Counted from the first letter of the stretch, positions 32,200 through 43,797 are shown. The stretch: 64,000 bases of DNA from Molanna angustata (GCA_963576475.1 OY754977.1:33861672-33925671), one strand, 5' to 3'. Notes: a model not told the origin generated them from the letters alone. Program-made: numbers and translations.

Positions 32200-33359
32200 T
32201 TACATAAAATAAAATAATATGGAGTTGAGATTATGTAGATTTATGTGATGTCACCATGGGGTGGTTGAACGTCACAATCCACCCATCACCTCCTGCCCAT
32301 GTATTATGCAAACTTATATAAGTAATGAACATTATTTAATTGTTTTGTTGCCTTTGTAAAGGTAAATTTTGCCAATGAATTCATTCAAATGACAACAGCT
32401 CGTAAACACTTACGTAACATGAGTCTCTCGAACATCGATATTACGTATGATTTAATTTTGGGTAAGAGATAATTGTCCAAAAACAAGTTTATTTATTTAT
32501 TAAGAGAAAAAAAACAATTCACACCAAACATACACATTTTAGATATATTACATATATAAAAAAATACTTGGTATTAGTTCTATTGAAATATATTTTGCCT
32601 TACAAACACATGACATGCACACATACCACATAACATATTATACACACTTACATAGTATACGCTACATATAGTATTACATTTGTTTCTTTTAAGCTTACGA
32701 TTATAACGAATTAAATAAAGAAAGTACACATGTACATCTTATGTGAAAACATAATATTTATTTATTTATTATATATGAAGAACCACATACAGCTAACAAG
32801 TTATTGTACATCATAGTTACATAAAATAAGGGCAAATCATTACAAGGGGCCACATTCTGCATAAAAGTTTGCGTACAAATTTATAAGAAAATGAAAATAT
32901 CTAAACAAGAATTTATAAAAATTGAAAAAATACAATAGAAACTAAGATCACAACAAAGAAAAATAGTGAAAGATAATATAAAAGAAAACAAACGGAAAGC
33001 ATTACTATAAAATATACAACTAAGCACAACTAAGATACAACTAAGGCCAACCGCCGTGGCACAGTTGATAAGCCGTTCGTTAGAAAACAAAAAAAAAACA
33101 AGTTTATGAGGTTAATTTATGAGTGTGGAAAGTTTTCTTCTGAATGTCACCAGACTGTCACCAAAAATATCTATGTCCTTGTTAATATGTAAAGTTTTAT
33201 TAAATCTACATAGCCTTTTACCTAATGGAATTTAAAAAAACCGTGTTAATGTTGAAAAACTGTAATATTAATTGTTCTGGGGTTCCTTATACGAGAATTT
33301 GTGTGAAGTTTCATTTCAGAGATAGAAGATTGGTGTCAATTTGATTGTTGATAATTTTT
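32200..33359. other. Repeat debris, including a SINE-1 head and PLE flank
   Basis: 32548-32600 matches the PLE-type arm at 24755 (AAAAAAATACTTGGT.TTAG, TTCTATTGAAATAT). 33046-33080 is an isolated SINE family 1 head (CCGCCGTGGCACAGTTGATAA). No gene. Confidence 0.5.
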
Positions 33360-34022
33360 TACAACTTACTTTACTTTACTTTTTGTTTGGCATTGGCTTC
33401 TCTACGCCATCGGCTGCGTCATACTTCGGCTATTCAAAGCCCCGGTTCCCATCCAGTCAGCCAGTTTACGGCCTCCGGGGTTGCATCATGGATATCCATC
33501 CATCCCCCCGGATATCTCCTCGTCAGGCACTCCTCTACCAGATGTTGGACAGTCTGGTTAGTTGCTCCACAGTCACACTCCGGAGAAACTCTTTTGCCCC
33601 ATTTCCACATGAGGTGATTGCAGCGCCCCTGTCCTGTGCGGATTCTGTTTTGCTGGACCCAGACTTTACGGGAAAGGTTAAAGCCCGGGACCTTCAAGGT
33701 GGGATCTTGAATGATATCCTTATTTTTTATTGGATCTGCATCTTTCCACCTCTCTCTCCATGCACTAGGCAGATCGAAGTTTGTCAGGTCTTCTGACCAG
33801 ATAGGTTTTCTGGACCGCAAACGCTGTCTTGGAGGCTGGAAGATATCCTGGAAAGCTGGGATTTCGGGGTTTCTGCTGATCTTTACAAGTTCTCTGGCTG
33901 AGGCCTGCTTTCTGCGCAGTTCGGGGGGGCCTATGTTTGAAAGTACTGGAAGCCACAGGAGTGGGGTAGACCTCACACATCCCGTGATTGTCCTCATAGT
34001 TTTACTCAGCTCAGTATCACAA
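33360..34022 (-). pseudogene. LINE ORF2 C-terminal domain, long open frame
   Basis: A minus-strand frame of about 200 codons with no stop: TRTITGCVRSTPLLWLPVLS-like start, then LRSRKPIW, DPTLKVPGFNLSRKVWVQQN, RIRTGQGRCNHLMWKWGKRV and SPECDCGATNQTVQHLVEEC. The last block is a CxC...H...C zinc knuckle that ends many insect LINE ORF2 proteins. The polymerase is absent. Its 5' boundary coincides with the CTAG terminus of the Helitron-like copy at 34023. The open frame suggests a relatively young insertion. Confidence 0.8.
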
Positions 34023-35014
34023 CTAGTTGCATGTAACACATGAGATAATAATAATAATAATGAACACTTCCTTGCACCCTGCGCAAGTGGCGAGTTTATT
34101 GAGATCCAACTATCGATAGCGATAGTATGTATAGTTGAAGAATAAGTACCAAACTATAAACCCATAAATACAAATTATTTAATATTTTAAGATATTTGGT
34201 TTTCTATACAACACATGTACCTGCATATGTATGTCAAGATAGGATAGTATGAAGGTCAGTCCTTTAATCCTACCCAGAATATGAAAACAGCATGATGGTA
34301 TGTATGTATGTTTGGAGATGAAGTATAAAACTAATCTTCTTAGAATGAAGCGATGTCGTCACTAAATTCAATTTTTATAAAAATTGTCAAAAAAAGTTAA
34401 GATGTACAGCTAAAATACCAATATTTTTTATAGAAAATTAAATAATATAGTTAGGGTGTTTCGGCTTTTTTCGATATTTATAAAAACTTTAAAAATATAG
34501 ACAGTTAAACACATAAATTTATCATAAAAAAATATTTTTCTTGAGATTTTCAAGAAAAATATTTTTTTTGAGAACTCCACCAATTTGAGATTTTGTATGT
34601 GTCTATGTTCATACCAATTTTCTGCGTTCTAGCTTTTATGATTTCTCAGGTATATGGAAAAATAAAGTAAAAATTCAAAAGTTGATAACCCCTGACTGAA
34701 ACAAAAATTCTAAATTCTGAGTATAAAAGTTTTGTAGGCTTATAAATATTTATAAATTCTGAAATTTTGGGCTTTGTAAATTGAGCGGATCAAAAGTTAT
34801 AAGGGGGGACGGACACACAGACACACGAAATGTTCTACTCCGAATTCTGATTAAATCCGTATATATATAGAACATATATGCTGCGAAGCCTCTAAGTTGG
34901 TGTTTTTTGACATCAAAGTTGGAAAAGCCGTGAAAAATATAGACCCTGCATACAATCTAGCAATAGTCAATATGTTAAGAGAACAAAGTTTTCTTGAACA
35001 AATCGACAGTTGGA
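34023..35014 (-). mobile_element. Helitron-like element, copy 3, containing a SINE-1 tail
   Basis: Same ends as the other copies (minus strand TCCAACTGTCGATT...CTAG, with T outside). A 60-70 bp block at about 34046-34111 (GAACACTTCCTTGCACCCTG, CGCAAGTGGCGAGTTTATTG) is an inverted SINE family 1 tail inserted near the 3' end, duplicating GAGAT on both sides. Confidence 0.75.
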
Positions 35015-35577
35015 ATAAACCAAGTCTCACTGGACGACGGGATGAGAGACTTTTGATTTTGTAGTGATTTAGGTGATAATTATAGGTACTTAAGTTGTGG
35101 TTTCGACAGTCGCTAGTACGATAGGCAAGAATACGAACAAATTTCTTTTGGGATACAATCAACTTTTTTATATTGTCATATTTATTGTAAGCTTATAACA
35201 TTATTCCCTGTTTGATTTCTAAGTAAATAAATATTAAAAAAAATATATGTACCTGTACCATAAAATTTTCTTTTTTGTATGGAATAAAAATGTCATGAAA
35301 ACGCACAGATAAAACGTGAAACCAAAGAAAATCGTACGGCTTTAGTAACATCTGTTTTACGAAGAAAACAATTCATAAAAGGAAAACCCATAAAAATCGA
35401 ACAAGTTCCATACGAGTAGTAATATATTACTGTATTGAGTTGTTATTGTTCTGACATAAGTCATACAAGGTCGACAGATTTTGCCATTTCTAGGAAATTA
35501 AATTACGCAGAAGATCGAGTGGGTATCTGAAGGATTTTTACTTCATCTCGAGAAAAAAGATCAAAATAAGTATTGTT
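35015..35577. other. No recognised feature
   Basis: AT-rich; no gene. Confidence 0.4.
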
Positions 35578-35787
35578 ACATTATTTATTTTTATTTTATG
35601 TAGCTTCTCGGGCTAACAGGTGCTATGTCAAATAATTATGTAACAAGTTGCCACATTTTGGAGACTTACGATATCTATCGTATCACAGATCCAGAATGAA
35701 AACACAATTAAAAACTGTGTACCGGGAATCGGGAATCGAGCCCGGTACCCCAGCAATCAAATATCTAACCAACTGACCCACGAAGGC
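35578..35787 (-). mobile_element. tRNA-headed SINE (family 2), near full length
   Basis: Minus strand: CCTTCGTGGGTCAGTTGGTT (box A), GGGCTCGATTCCCG (box B), ACACAGTTTTTAATTGTGTT, CTGGATCTGTGATACG, ATTATTTGACATAGCACCTG, GAGAAGCTACATAAAAT and an AAATAAATAA tail. An 8-bp CGGGAATC duplication lies beside box B. Other copies: 36664, 41430 and 52798. Confidence 0.85.
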
Positions 35788-36222
35788 CAAAAATATTGTT
35801 ATTGATATTGTTTGACAATCCAAAAATATTGTTATTGATATTGTTTAACAATCCAAAAATATTGTTATTGATATTGTTTGACAATCCAAAAATATTGTTA
35901 TTGATATTGTTTGACAATCCAAAAATATTGTTATTGATATTGTTTGACAATCCAAAAATATTGTTATTGATATTGTTTGACAATCCAAAAATATTGTTAT
36001 TGATATTGTTTGACAATCCAAAAATCCAAACATATTGTTATTGATATTGTTTGACAATCCAAAAATATTGTTATTGATATTGTTTGACAATCCAAAAATA
36101 TTTTTATTGATATTGTTTGACAATCCAAAAATATTGTTATTGATATTATTTGACAATCCAAAAATATTGTTATTGATATTGTTTGACAATCCAAAAATAT
36201 TGTTATTAATATTGTTTGACAA
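35787..36222. repeat. 33-bp minisatellite, about 13 copies
   Basis: Units CCAAAAATATTGTTATTGAT plus ATTGTTTGACAAT, nearly identical, with one short insertion near 36019. Lies directly between a SINE-2 copy and a LINE. An 11-residue repeat peptide on the minus strand (SNNINNNIFGL) follows from the multiple-of-three unit. Confidence 0.97.
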
Positions 36223-36225
36223 TCT

Positions 36226-36953
36226 TTGATTGATAAGGAGATCGAAAGAAGAGTTATGGCAGGAAACAGAGTGAATGGAGCACTGAAACCAGTTATGAAT
36301 GACCGCAACATATCTAAGGATGCTAAAGTTGCCATTCATAATGCTATCTTAGTGCCAACCTTGACGTATGCAAGTGAAACCTGGACATGGCAGAAGTCGC
36401 AAGAAAGTCATGACAGGGTCAGAAATGAGGACATAAGGAAAGAGTGTAGGAGTGTTATAAATAGAATGAAAGTGAACACATTGAAATGGTTTGGCCACAT
36501 GGGGAGAATGAATGAGGAACGCCTGACGAAGAAAATATACATTGCGGACAGGAATGGAATGAGAGGGCCGCCCAAGGAAGGGATGGCACGTCCATGTGAA
36601 CGGTATTTTGAAAGACGGAAATGTTAGAATCGTGAACAACAGACGAACACGTATAAGACGATGTACAAGGGTCCCGGGTTCGATTCCCGGTGGAGACACA
36701 GTTTTTAATTGTGTTTTCAGTCTGGATCTGTGAGACAATTAATATCCTAAGTCTCCAGAATGTGGCAACATGTTATTGGGTGCGTGTTAAATAATTATTT
36801 GACATAGTACCTGTTAGTTGTCCGAGAAGCTACATAAATAAATAAATAAATAAATGTTGTCGAGGCGATGAATGTATGTCAAGGTAGAAGTAAGTGGCGT
36901 TCGGTTCTCTCTGCCTACCCCGTAAGGGACATGGCGTGATGGTATGTATGTAT
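36226..36953 (+). pseudogene. LINE fragment (family Z) split by a SINE
   Basis: Frame from 36226: RVMAGNRVNGALKPVMNDRN, LVPTLTYASETWTWQK, MKVNTLKWFGHMGRMNEERL, TKKIYIADRNGM. This is the AGNRVNGAL...LTYGSE...WFGH block of an RTE-like LINE. A SINE at about 36664-36852 splits the 3' end. The tail resumes with TGTTGTCGAGGCGATGAATG and TTCGGTTCTCTCTGCCTACC, as in 58385-58770. Catalytic domain missing. Confidence 0.85.
36664..36852 (+). mobile_element. SINE family 2, 5'-truncated, inserted in LINE family Z
   Basis: Starts just upstream of box B (GGGTTCGATTCCCGG), keeps the body (GTGGAGACACAGTTTTTAAT, CTGGATCTGTGAGAC, GAGAAGCTACATAAAT) and ends in AAATAAATAAATAAAT. The 58640 LINE copy shows the uninterrupted site. 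Confidence 0.85.
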
Positions 36954-36954
36954 G

Positions 36955-37168
36955 CCGACCGCCGTGGCACAGTGGTAAGCCGTTCGGTTTCTGTGCGGGC
37001 GTCCTGGGTTCGATTCCTAGCAGAGGAGAAATTTATTTAATTTCATTTCTCACGCAAATATTGCTTCTCTGGGCTGGAAACACTGGTTAGTTGGAAGAAA
37101 TTGCCATACGGCAATAAACTCGCCACTTGCGCAGGGTGCAAGGAAGTGTTTATTATTATTATTATTAT
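36955..37168 (+). mobile_element. tRNA-headed SINE (family 1), best copy
   Basis: Box A TGGCACAGTGGTAAGCCG (36965), box B GGGTTCGATTCCTAGC (37006), body GAGAAATTTATTTAATTTCA, CTCTGGGCTGGAAACAC, and the tail GGCAATAAACTCGCCACTTG...AAGTGTTTATT followed by ATT repeats. ATGTATG occurs on both sides, a likely short target duplication. Probably tRNA-derived, Pol III promoter intact on paper. Confidence 0.88.
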
Positions 37169-37209
37169 TATTATGTATGACAATCCTTGAATGCATTTTT
37201 AATGATTGT

Positions 37210-37745
37210 ATTTTTGTTGTATCGAAATATCAAACAGCATACAAAAAACTCGATTTTCCAGACCATTAGAGCATTTTGAAAATTTGGACAGATGAAATCA
37301 TAGAGAAGAAATTAACGGGTATCTATGGAGAACTAGTCAGCTCTAAGTTTATGGACTTTACATATATATCAATATGAAGTCAATCGGATATATAGTTTGG
37401 GCTGTAGAGAGGACACCAAAAAACAACGTAAATGATGAAATCATAGAGAAGAAATTAAAACTTGTTTTTGGAAAACTAATCAGCTCTAGGTCTTTGCACT
37501 TTACACATAATATGATATACATATGAAGTCGATCGGACTTAAAGTTGGGCTGTAGAGAGGACTCAAAAAGCCGCCGAGGACGTCGAACGCCTTACGCCAT
37601 ACGCCGTACGCCTACACAAACACATCAAGACGAAACTCACTGTGTGCACTCTCTACATGATACCCGTTGAGAAATTGACGTAAAAAAATACGCTTAAAAA
37701 TTGTGAAATCATGACTCTCCACTATTCCATAGTATGGAGAGTAAA
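37210..37745 (-). repeat. Dispersed repeat family C with internal 143-bp duplication
   Basis: GATGAAATCATAGAGAAGAA starts two direct copies at 37291 and 37434, each ending GGGCTGTAGAGAGGAC. The right end is a palindrome-like CTCTCCACTATTCCATAGTA. The repeat matches 58985-59570 in inverted orientation. Non-coding. Confidence 0.75.
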
Positions 37746-38174
37746 AATAATAATAAGATGGAAAACTATCGATATATGAATGATCCATAATTTTTTTTTA
37801 GATACGTAACTCAAACAGTCAAATTAGTTAACGAAATGATGATATAATCAATAATAAATAGATGTTATCTCCGTAACTATGTTTATTATGGAAACCTATC
37901 AGTCGATAAAGGCCTCTTCAGAACTTGGCTTGGCTGGCTATGTGACGTCATCTGGACGTGGTGTAATTGGATCACGTGTGACCGGAAGGGGACGGAAAGG
38001 GTCAATCTGTTTCTATGGGGTACAATTCGCCCCTGGAGGGCCTCCATCCATTTGATACTAACGGTGATTCTCAGATCGTGGACTAAATAAAAAAAACAAT
38101 TTGTTATTTTTCCCGTGAGTCTCGGTGGAAGGAAACTCCATAGTATAATTTTAGTTTTAATGCATAACATTACA
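37746..38174. other. Unrecognised, GC-richer patch
   Basis: 37900-38060 is GC-richer than its surroundings and open on the minus strand (94 codons, 37886-38170). Its translation is not recognised; I do not call it a gene. Confidence 0.35.
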
Positions 38175-38327
38175 TCAATGATGATTTTGGTTTAAATGAG
38201 TATTGTAAAATCATTATTGATTTTGGTTTAAATGAGTATTGTAAAATCATTGTTGATTTTGGTTTAAATGAATAATATAAAATCATTATTGATTTTGCTT
38301 TAAATGAATAATATTAAATCATTGATA
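38175..38327 (+). repeat. 36-bp tandem repeat, 4 copies
   Basis: GATTTTGGTTTAAATGA recurs at about 38183, 38219, 38255 and 38291. Confidence 0.92.
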
Positions 38328-38919
38328 AATAACATTTATGGTGATTTTGGTTAATAATACATTCGCCTTTTTTTTAATTTTTATACAGGTTGATTAACCA
38401 CAATATTTTTTTTTTGTATAGATGTATATACCTACATGTCTTTTCTATGTATAACAGAAAAAAATATAAAATGACCAGTAAATCAGCATATTTATATGAA
38501 TATATACAAAAAGACTTATTAAGATATGTTCATTTCTAGGACATCTTTACACTTTAGATAAAATTAACTAATCCAAATACAAAATTTCCAAATTCACAAG
38601 GACTATGCTTGTTTTGAGGTAAGTGATTTTACAGAACAAGTGACATTTTATTTAAAATTCATTGTACAATGTACATACCTATATACTATATTTCTGTTTT
38701 TTTACATTTTACTGTTTTAATATATATTTTTCTTTGATACATTTTGTTTATTTCATACAGTCCACTTAGTGGCTTCTCTATAACGCCCTATTATTGTTGT
38801 TCAATTTTTAAATATAGGTATTATTTTTCCCTTATAAATAATAATAAATAATCGAATATTTTTATTATTGCATTATGCGCAAACATTGGATTTTTTTCCC
38901 TGTCGGGAGTCAAAGATAT
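38328..38919. other. No recognised feature
   Basis: AT-rich. The last 50 bp (GCGCAAACATTGGATTTTTT, TCCCTGTCGGGAGTCAAA) resemble the flank of the foldback relative at 52493-52545. Confidence 0.45.
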
Positions 38920-39436
38920 TTTTTAACAGATTTTTAATTATCTCAATAGAGACGAAGTTGGAATATTTACTGTAGGAGAACCGGGAAATCAAGGCACCTA
39001 CAGGGCTTACGACCTGTCATCGGCTGGTTTACGTGATCACTTTATGCGCTTGCGCAACGTTCACCAATTATGCCTTTTTAATGAGATCCCTATCAATTCA
39101 ATTTTGAAAGTTCTATATATTGTAATACTGAAATTCTTTTCGCTTGAAAATAAGGAATTTTTACTACAGCCATCTATGTAAAAATAGCTGTAGTAAAAAT
39201 TCCTTATTTTCAAGCGAAAAGAATTTCAGTATTACAATATATAGAACTTTCAAAATTGAATTGATAGGGATCTCATTAAAAAGGCATAATTGGTGAACGT
39301 TTCGCAAGCGCATAAAGTGATCACGTAAAACAGCCGATGACAGGTCGTAAGCCCTGTAGGTGCCTTGATTTCCCGGTTCTCCTACAGTAAATATTCTAAC
39401 TTCGTCTCTATTGAGATAATTAAAAATCTGTTAAAA
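38920..39436. mobile_element. Foldback element with 250-bp inverted arms
   Basis: Left arm 38920-39170 and right arm 39187-39436 are reverse complements with only a few mismatches, around a 16-bp spacer. Inner ends are TTTTTACTACAGC/GCTGTAGTAAAAA; outer ends ATTTTTAATTATCTCAATAG/CTATTGAGATAATTAAAAAT. No ORF. High arm identity implies a recent origin or gene conversion. Confidence 0.95.
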
Positions 39437-40050
39437 AAAATAAATAAGTTTATAATGACTTTTTGAGGACTTCATTGAAATTTCTGTTTCTGCGAATCAA
39501 GTTTAGCTGTCATAATGTCAAAAGTTGTTTTATGATTTCTTTATCTTGTGTTTCATCTTATATTCCACGTTTCATTGTTAAAAAAATGATATTTTGTTTT
39601 TTTTTCGTCAGACAAAAAAGTATACAACGCTGCGGCTGACAAAGAGAGGAACGTCAAGTATAGATCGGTCGAAAAAATTTGGTACGATCGCGTGAATGAA
39701 ATTATGAATTATGGAGAAGAGCATGTATGAGACGGTGAACGGACGTGAATGAAGCGAGGAATGTCCGCCAAGAGAGAGAGAAGACTTGCTTTTACTTCTC
39801 TATGTTCATTAGGCTGAGCCGTCCATGATGGAGAATTTTATTTTATATCATAACTTAGCGAAAGGGTTCTCAAAATTTACGCATAAATATTTAGATCGTA
39901 ACTGCATTTTTAATTTTCAAAATTAATAGTTATATTGTCCGTTTACTGATACTTGAAACTGGGACTTGTACGATGTTTTTAGAAAATTTAAATTATTTTT
40001 GATGTTTACATAAAATTCGTTTTATTGCGGGTAGAGAATTTTATTATTAG
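39437..40050. other. No recognised feature
   Basis: AT-rich; no gene. Confidence 0.4.
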
Positions 40051-40490
40051 CAACATACATCCGATCAAATTGACTATTACAGCGCGGCTGACAGGTCTCC
40101 CGAAATTGACCAACATTTACTTCCTTTCAAATCAACGGTTGGCGCCCGACACACTAGAACAAAACAACATACATCCGATCAAATTGACTATTACAGCGCG
40201 GCTGATAGGTCTCCCGAAATTGACCAACATTTACTCCCTTTCAAATCAACGGTTGGCGCCCGACACACTAGAACAAAACAACATACATCCGATCAAATTG
40301 ACTATTGCAGCGCGGCTGACAGGTCTCCCGAAATTGACCAACATTTACTCCTTTTCAAATCAACGGTTGGCGCGCGACGCACTAGAACAAAACAACATAC
40401 ATCCGATCAAATTGACTATTACAGCGCGGCTGACAGGTCTCCCGAAATTGACCAACATTTACACCCTTTCAAATCAACGGTTGACACACT
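40051..40490 (+). repeat. 114-bp tandem repeat, 4 copies
   Basis: CAACATACATCCGATCAAAT recurs at 40051, 40165, 40279 and 40393. Each unit carries GACTATTACAGCGCGGCTGA, GGTCTCCCGAAATTGACCAA and CAACGGTTGGCGCCCGAC. Divergence is a few percent. A plus frame (40025-40498) is open across all units as a 38-residue repeat peptide; the unit length permits this, and no other evidence supports translation. Confidence 0.97.
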
Positions 40491-40499
40491 ACATATAAC

Positions 40500-41124
40500 A
40501 ACACGTACTAATCCACTTAAAATGACATATTTATTATAACTACTGCATTCTACGTATTGTAACAAACATAAATAATTATTTTTATATGATTTAACTTTAG
40601 GCAAAAAAATAAAAAAAAATACAATTTTGAAAACTTTGACTTCCGGTAGAGGACCAAGAGTTGTATTGAATATTTTTTGATTTTTTTTTGATTGACAGTA
40701 TCCAAATAAGCATTTTTAAGACCCCTTTCATATGTGGATTCGAAAAAAAAATGTACGGCCGAGCCTAATGTCCATCCCAAAAAGAAAATTGACGCAATAG
40801 TGTGGTACGGTATGAATCTTCATTTTTTCTATATTATTGCTTTTTGTTTTTTTTTTAATTGTGTATATATATATATTATATGAACTTGATATTTTCCATG
40901 TTTGCTTTTGTGTTTGTTGATTCGTTATATATTCATCGCGAAATCCGTAATGAATGTTTCACAACACATATTTTATTCGTGCCATAGCGAAACAATGGTG
41001 GCCCATTAGTTTAATAAAATAAATTACGTATCGAATTTAAATCAAATTTAGCTACCACATTATAATTATGTGTGCAACCTGATTCTAATAGCTTCTCCGT
41101 TCTCTCCTCCCTTCTTCTATATCT

Positions 41125-41167
<43 letters not shown>

Positions 41168-41429
41168 CTACCAGTCGTTTCTCATTAATCAAAAATGGAA
41201 AATCTCAATTTCTTCCCATCCCTTTTTTTTCTTTAACCCGCCTCTTCGATGTCAGGGCTGCCATCGATATATGTTTAATTCATATTTTCTTACTAATTAA
41301 AATCGGGTCTGTGGAAAAATTCACTCCTCTTTACTGGGCCGTAATGTAAATATGCGATCGCCAAATAAAAGTACCTATATTATTTTATTTAAAAATTGTC
41401 AGTGGATGTCACATGGACCAGACTTGTCA
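40500..41429. other. AT-rich spacer with CT microsatellite
   Basis: Pure CT dinucleotide at about 41127-41164. No gene recognised. Confidence 0.5.
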
Positions 41430-41555
41430 TATTTATCGTCTCACAGATCCAGACTGAAAACAGTTTTAAAAACTGTGTTTCCACCGGGAATCGAGCCCGA
41501 GATATTTGGCTCAGACGTCAGATATCCAACCAACTGAATCACGAAGGCTGACGTT
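41430..41555 (-). mobile_element. SINE family 2, 3'-truncated
   Basis: Minus strand: CCTTCGTGATTCAGTTGGTT box A, GGGCTCGATTCCCGGTGG box B, ACACAGTTTTTAAAACTG, CTGGATCTGTGAGACG. Tail absent. Confidence 0.8.
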
Positions 41556-42618
41556 ATTGTATTATTGACATTATCCGAAATAAAATTCCGAGAAAATATG
41601 GAATTATTGTGGTCTTTTAACATCTCACATGAAGAGTTATTATCTAGGGTAACCCGCGTACTATAGTCTTGATAAAGACTGTTTGTGACCCAACGTTTCG
41701 AACAAATAACATCGTCCATCTACGAGGGATTTCGGGTTGTATGTTGAGTTCTATTTTGAATTGGTGGCGAACACACCCGTTAAACTCAGAAGTCGAGATC
41801 CAAATGGATAAACATATTTTAAAAACATATTTATATGAATATAATATAATTATTAATAAGAATATAAACATATTATTTATTATTAAGTTTAAACCCTGAA
41901 AAGTGATAATTCAGGTAGAGATAAAGAATGTCACCAACTTTATTTAACGAATCATTTATTTTTCAATTATTGAACCTTCATCTGCCTTCAGAACGATTCC
42001 CTAAGCCTTATATTATCAGAAAGACAGTCGTAATCGAGAATCCCCTGAAGAAGTACCACCGTATATAGTACAAACGTTTTATTTACTCAAGTTATCTTGC
42101 ATCGATTGAATTTATTATTAAATCGAATAGAAAAATTTGGGGATGAGTCCATTCATGTTCTAAGAATAAAAGACACAAGAAAAATTTCAGTTAAATATTA
42201 TTTTTATAGGACAGATTATATCTTTCACATAATAACTAAACTAATACTAGGTATTATTAATCAAACAAGAATGATATCACTTATTTCAACACAAAACCTA
42301 AAGAACAGAAACTAAATGGAAAAATTCTGGAAAAAAAATAAACCTTACAAATATAATCACCATCACCCAACAATAATAATTCAGAGTCTAGCGAACGCTT
42401 CACTTCAAATACAGATGTTTCAGATTATTTTTTATAGTTACTATTTTCGTTTCGTCAGACTTTAAAATATTTCTTATCCTAATCGGCAACGCGTTAATAA
42501 TATGCGGCACAAGATGTTTCCTGGTACGATCTCCGTACAAGTTGTTTGACTAAGGTACCTGCAGGGCGCGCACCATTGCCAGCCAGCTCCCATATTTGGG
42601 ACTTATTTCTGTTTTAAA
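41556..42618. other. Unassigned, with two PLE-like words
   Basis: CTTGATAAAGACTG...CAACGTTTCGAAC (41669-41705) and CCTGAAGAAGTAC...GTACAAACGTTT (42043-42079) resemble the CTGAAGA...GAAAC layout of PLE terminal repeats. No inverted repeat or coding sequence supports an element call. Confidence 0.35.
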
Positions 42619-43619
42619 CTAGTTCCATGTAACACATGAGATCCAACTGTCGATAGCGATACTATGTATAGTTGAATAATAAGTGCCAAACTATTAACCC
42701 ATAAATCCAAATTATTGAATATTTTAAGATATTTTGTTTTCTATACAACACATGTAGGTATGTATGTCAAGATAGGATAGTATGGAGGTCAGTCCTTTTT
42801 TTCCTACCCGGAATATGAAAACAGCATGATGGTGTGTACCTATGTATGTTTGGAGATTAAGTATCAAACTAATAAGTCTCCTTAGATATTGTGTATAGGC
42901 GACAGCCATACAGATTGTATAAAGCGATGTCGTCACTAAATTCAATTTTTATAAAAATTGTTAAAAAAATTGAGACGTGCTAATACAATGCTAATATTTT
43001 TTATAGAAAATTAAATTATCTAGTTGGGGTGTCTCAGCTATTTTCGAAATTTTTAAAAACTTTGGAAATATAGGCAGTTAACAACATAAATTTATCATAA
43101 AAAAATATTTCTCTAAATAAAAAATGTTTGAGAAACTCTGGATTTTTTTGATGAAACAAATTTGAGATTTTGAATTTGTCTATGTTCATTCCAATTTTTA
43201 GCATTCTAGCTTTAATGGTTTCTGAGACATATGAAAAAATAAAGTAAAAATTCAAAAAATGATAACCCCTGACAAACAAAAATTCAAAATTCCGAGTATA
43301 AAAGTTTTATCGGCCTATAATTATTTATATATTCTAAATTTTTGGGCTCTGTAAATTGAGTGGATCAAAAGTTATAAGTGGGGGACGGACACACACACAC
43401 AGACAGACACACAGACACATGAAATGTTCTACTCCGAATTCTGAGTAAATCCGTATATGGAACATAAATGCTGCGAAGCCTCTAAGTTGGTGTTTTTTGA
43501 CTTCAAAGTTGGAAAAGCCGTGAAAAATGTAGACCCTGCATACATACAATCGTGTTCCTTCATATACGCGTCTTGGATTTAAACTGCCTCTTCCTTCAAA
43601 GAACGAATCGACAGTTGGA
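42619..43619 (-). mobile_element. Nonautonomous Helitron-like element, copy 4
   Basis: Minus strand starts TCCAACTGTCGATTCG (preceded by A) and ends CATGTGTTACATGGAA-CTAG with T outside. About 1001 bp, with the same internal order as copies 1-3, including the ACACACACAGACAGACAC tract. Non-coding. Confidence 0.77.
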
Positions 43620-43797
43620 TGATTCATTTTTATGTTCTTCCAAAATGATGCATTGTTCTACTTTGTATTGGGAGTATTTTACATATTTCAAATAATTGTT
43701 CATATTGGCTATTAAATGATTTTTTTGTGTTATTGTCCATCAAAATTTTCTACATGTCAATGATACGTTTTTTTTTGTGGACCATTTAAATGTTTTA

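Noticed and set aside
33341..33796. 151-codon plus-strand frame with hydrophobic start
   Set aside because: Shadow of the minus-strand LINE C-terminal frame, which has recognisable zinc-knuckle motifs.
35765..36339. Asn/Ile-rich 11-residue repeat proteins
   Set aside because: The 33-bp minisatellite is a multiple of three, so frames stay open on both strands by arithmetic.
36955..37030. Possible tRNA gene with good A and B boxes
   Set aside because: Acceptor stem does not close and the SINE body and tail follow; homologous copy at 6404.
37886..38170. 94-codon minus-strand frame in a GC-richer patch
   Set aside because: No motif, no flanking gene signals, and the translation is not recognised; insufficient for a gene call.
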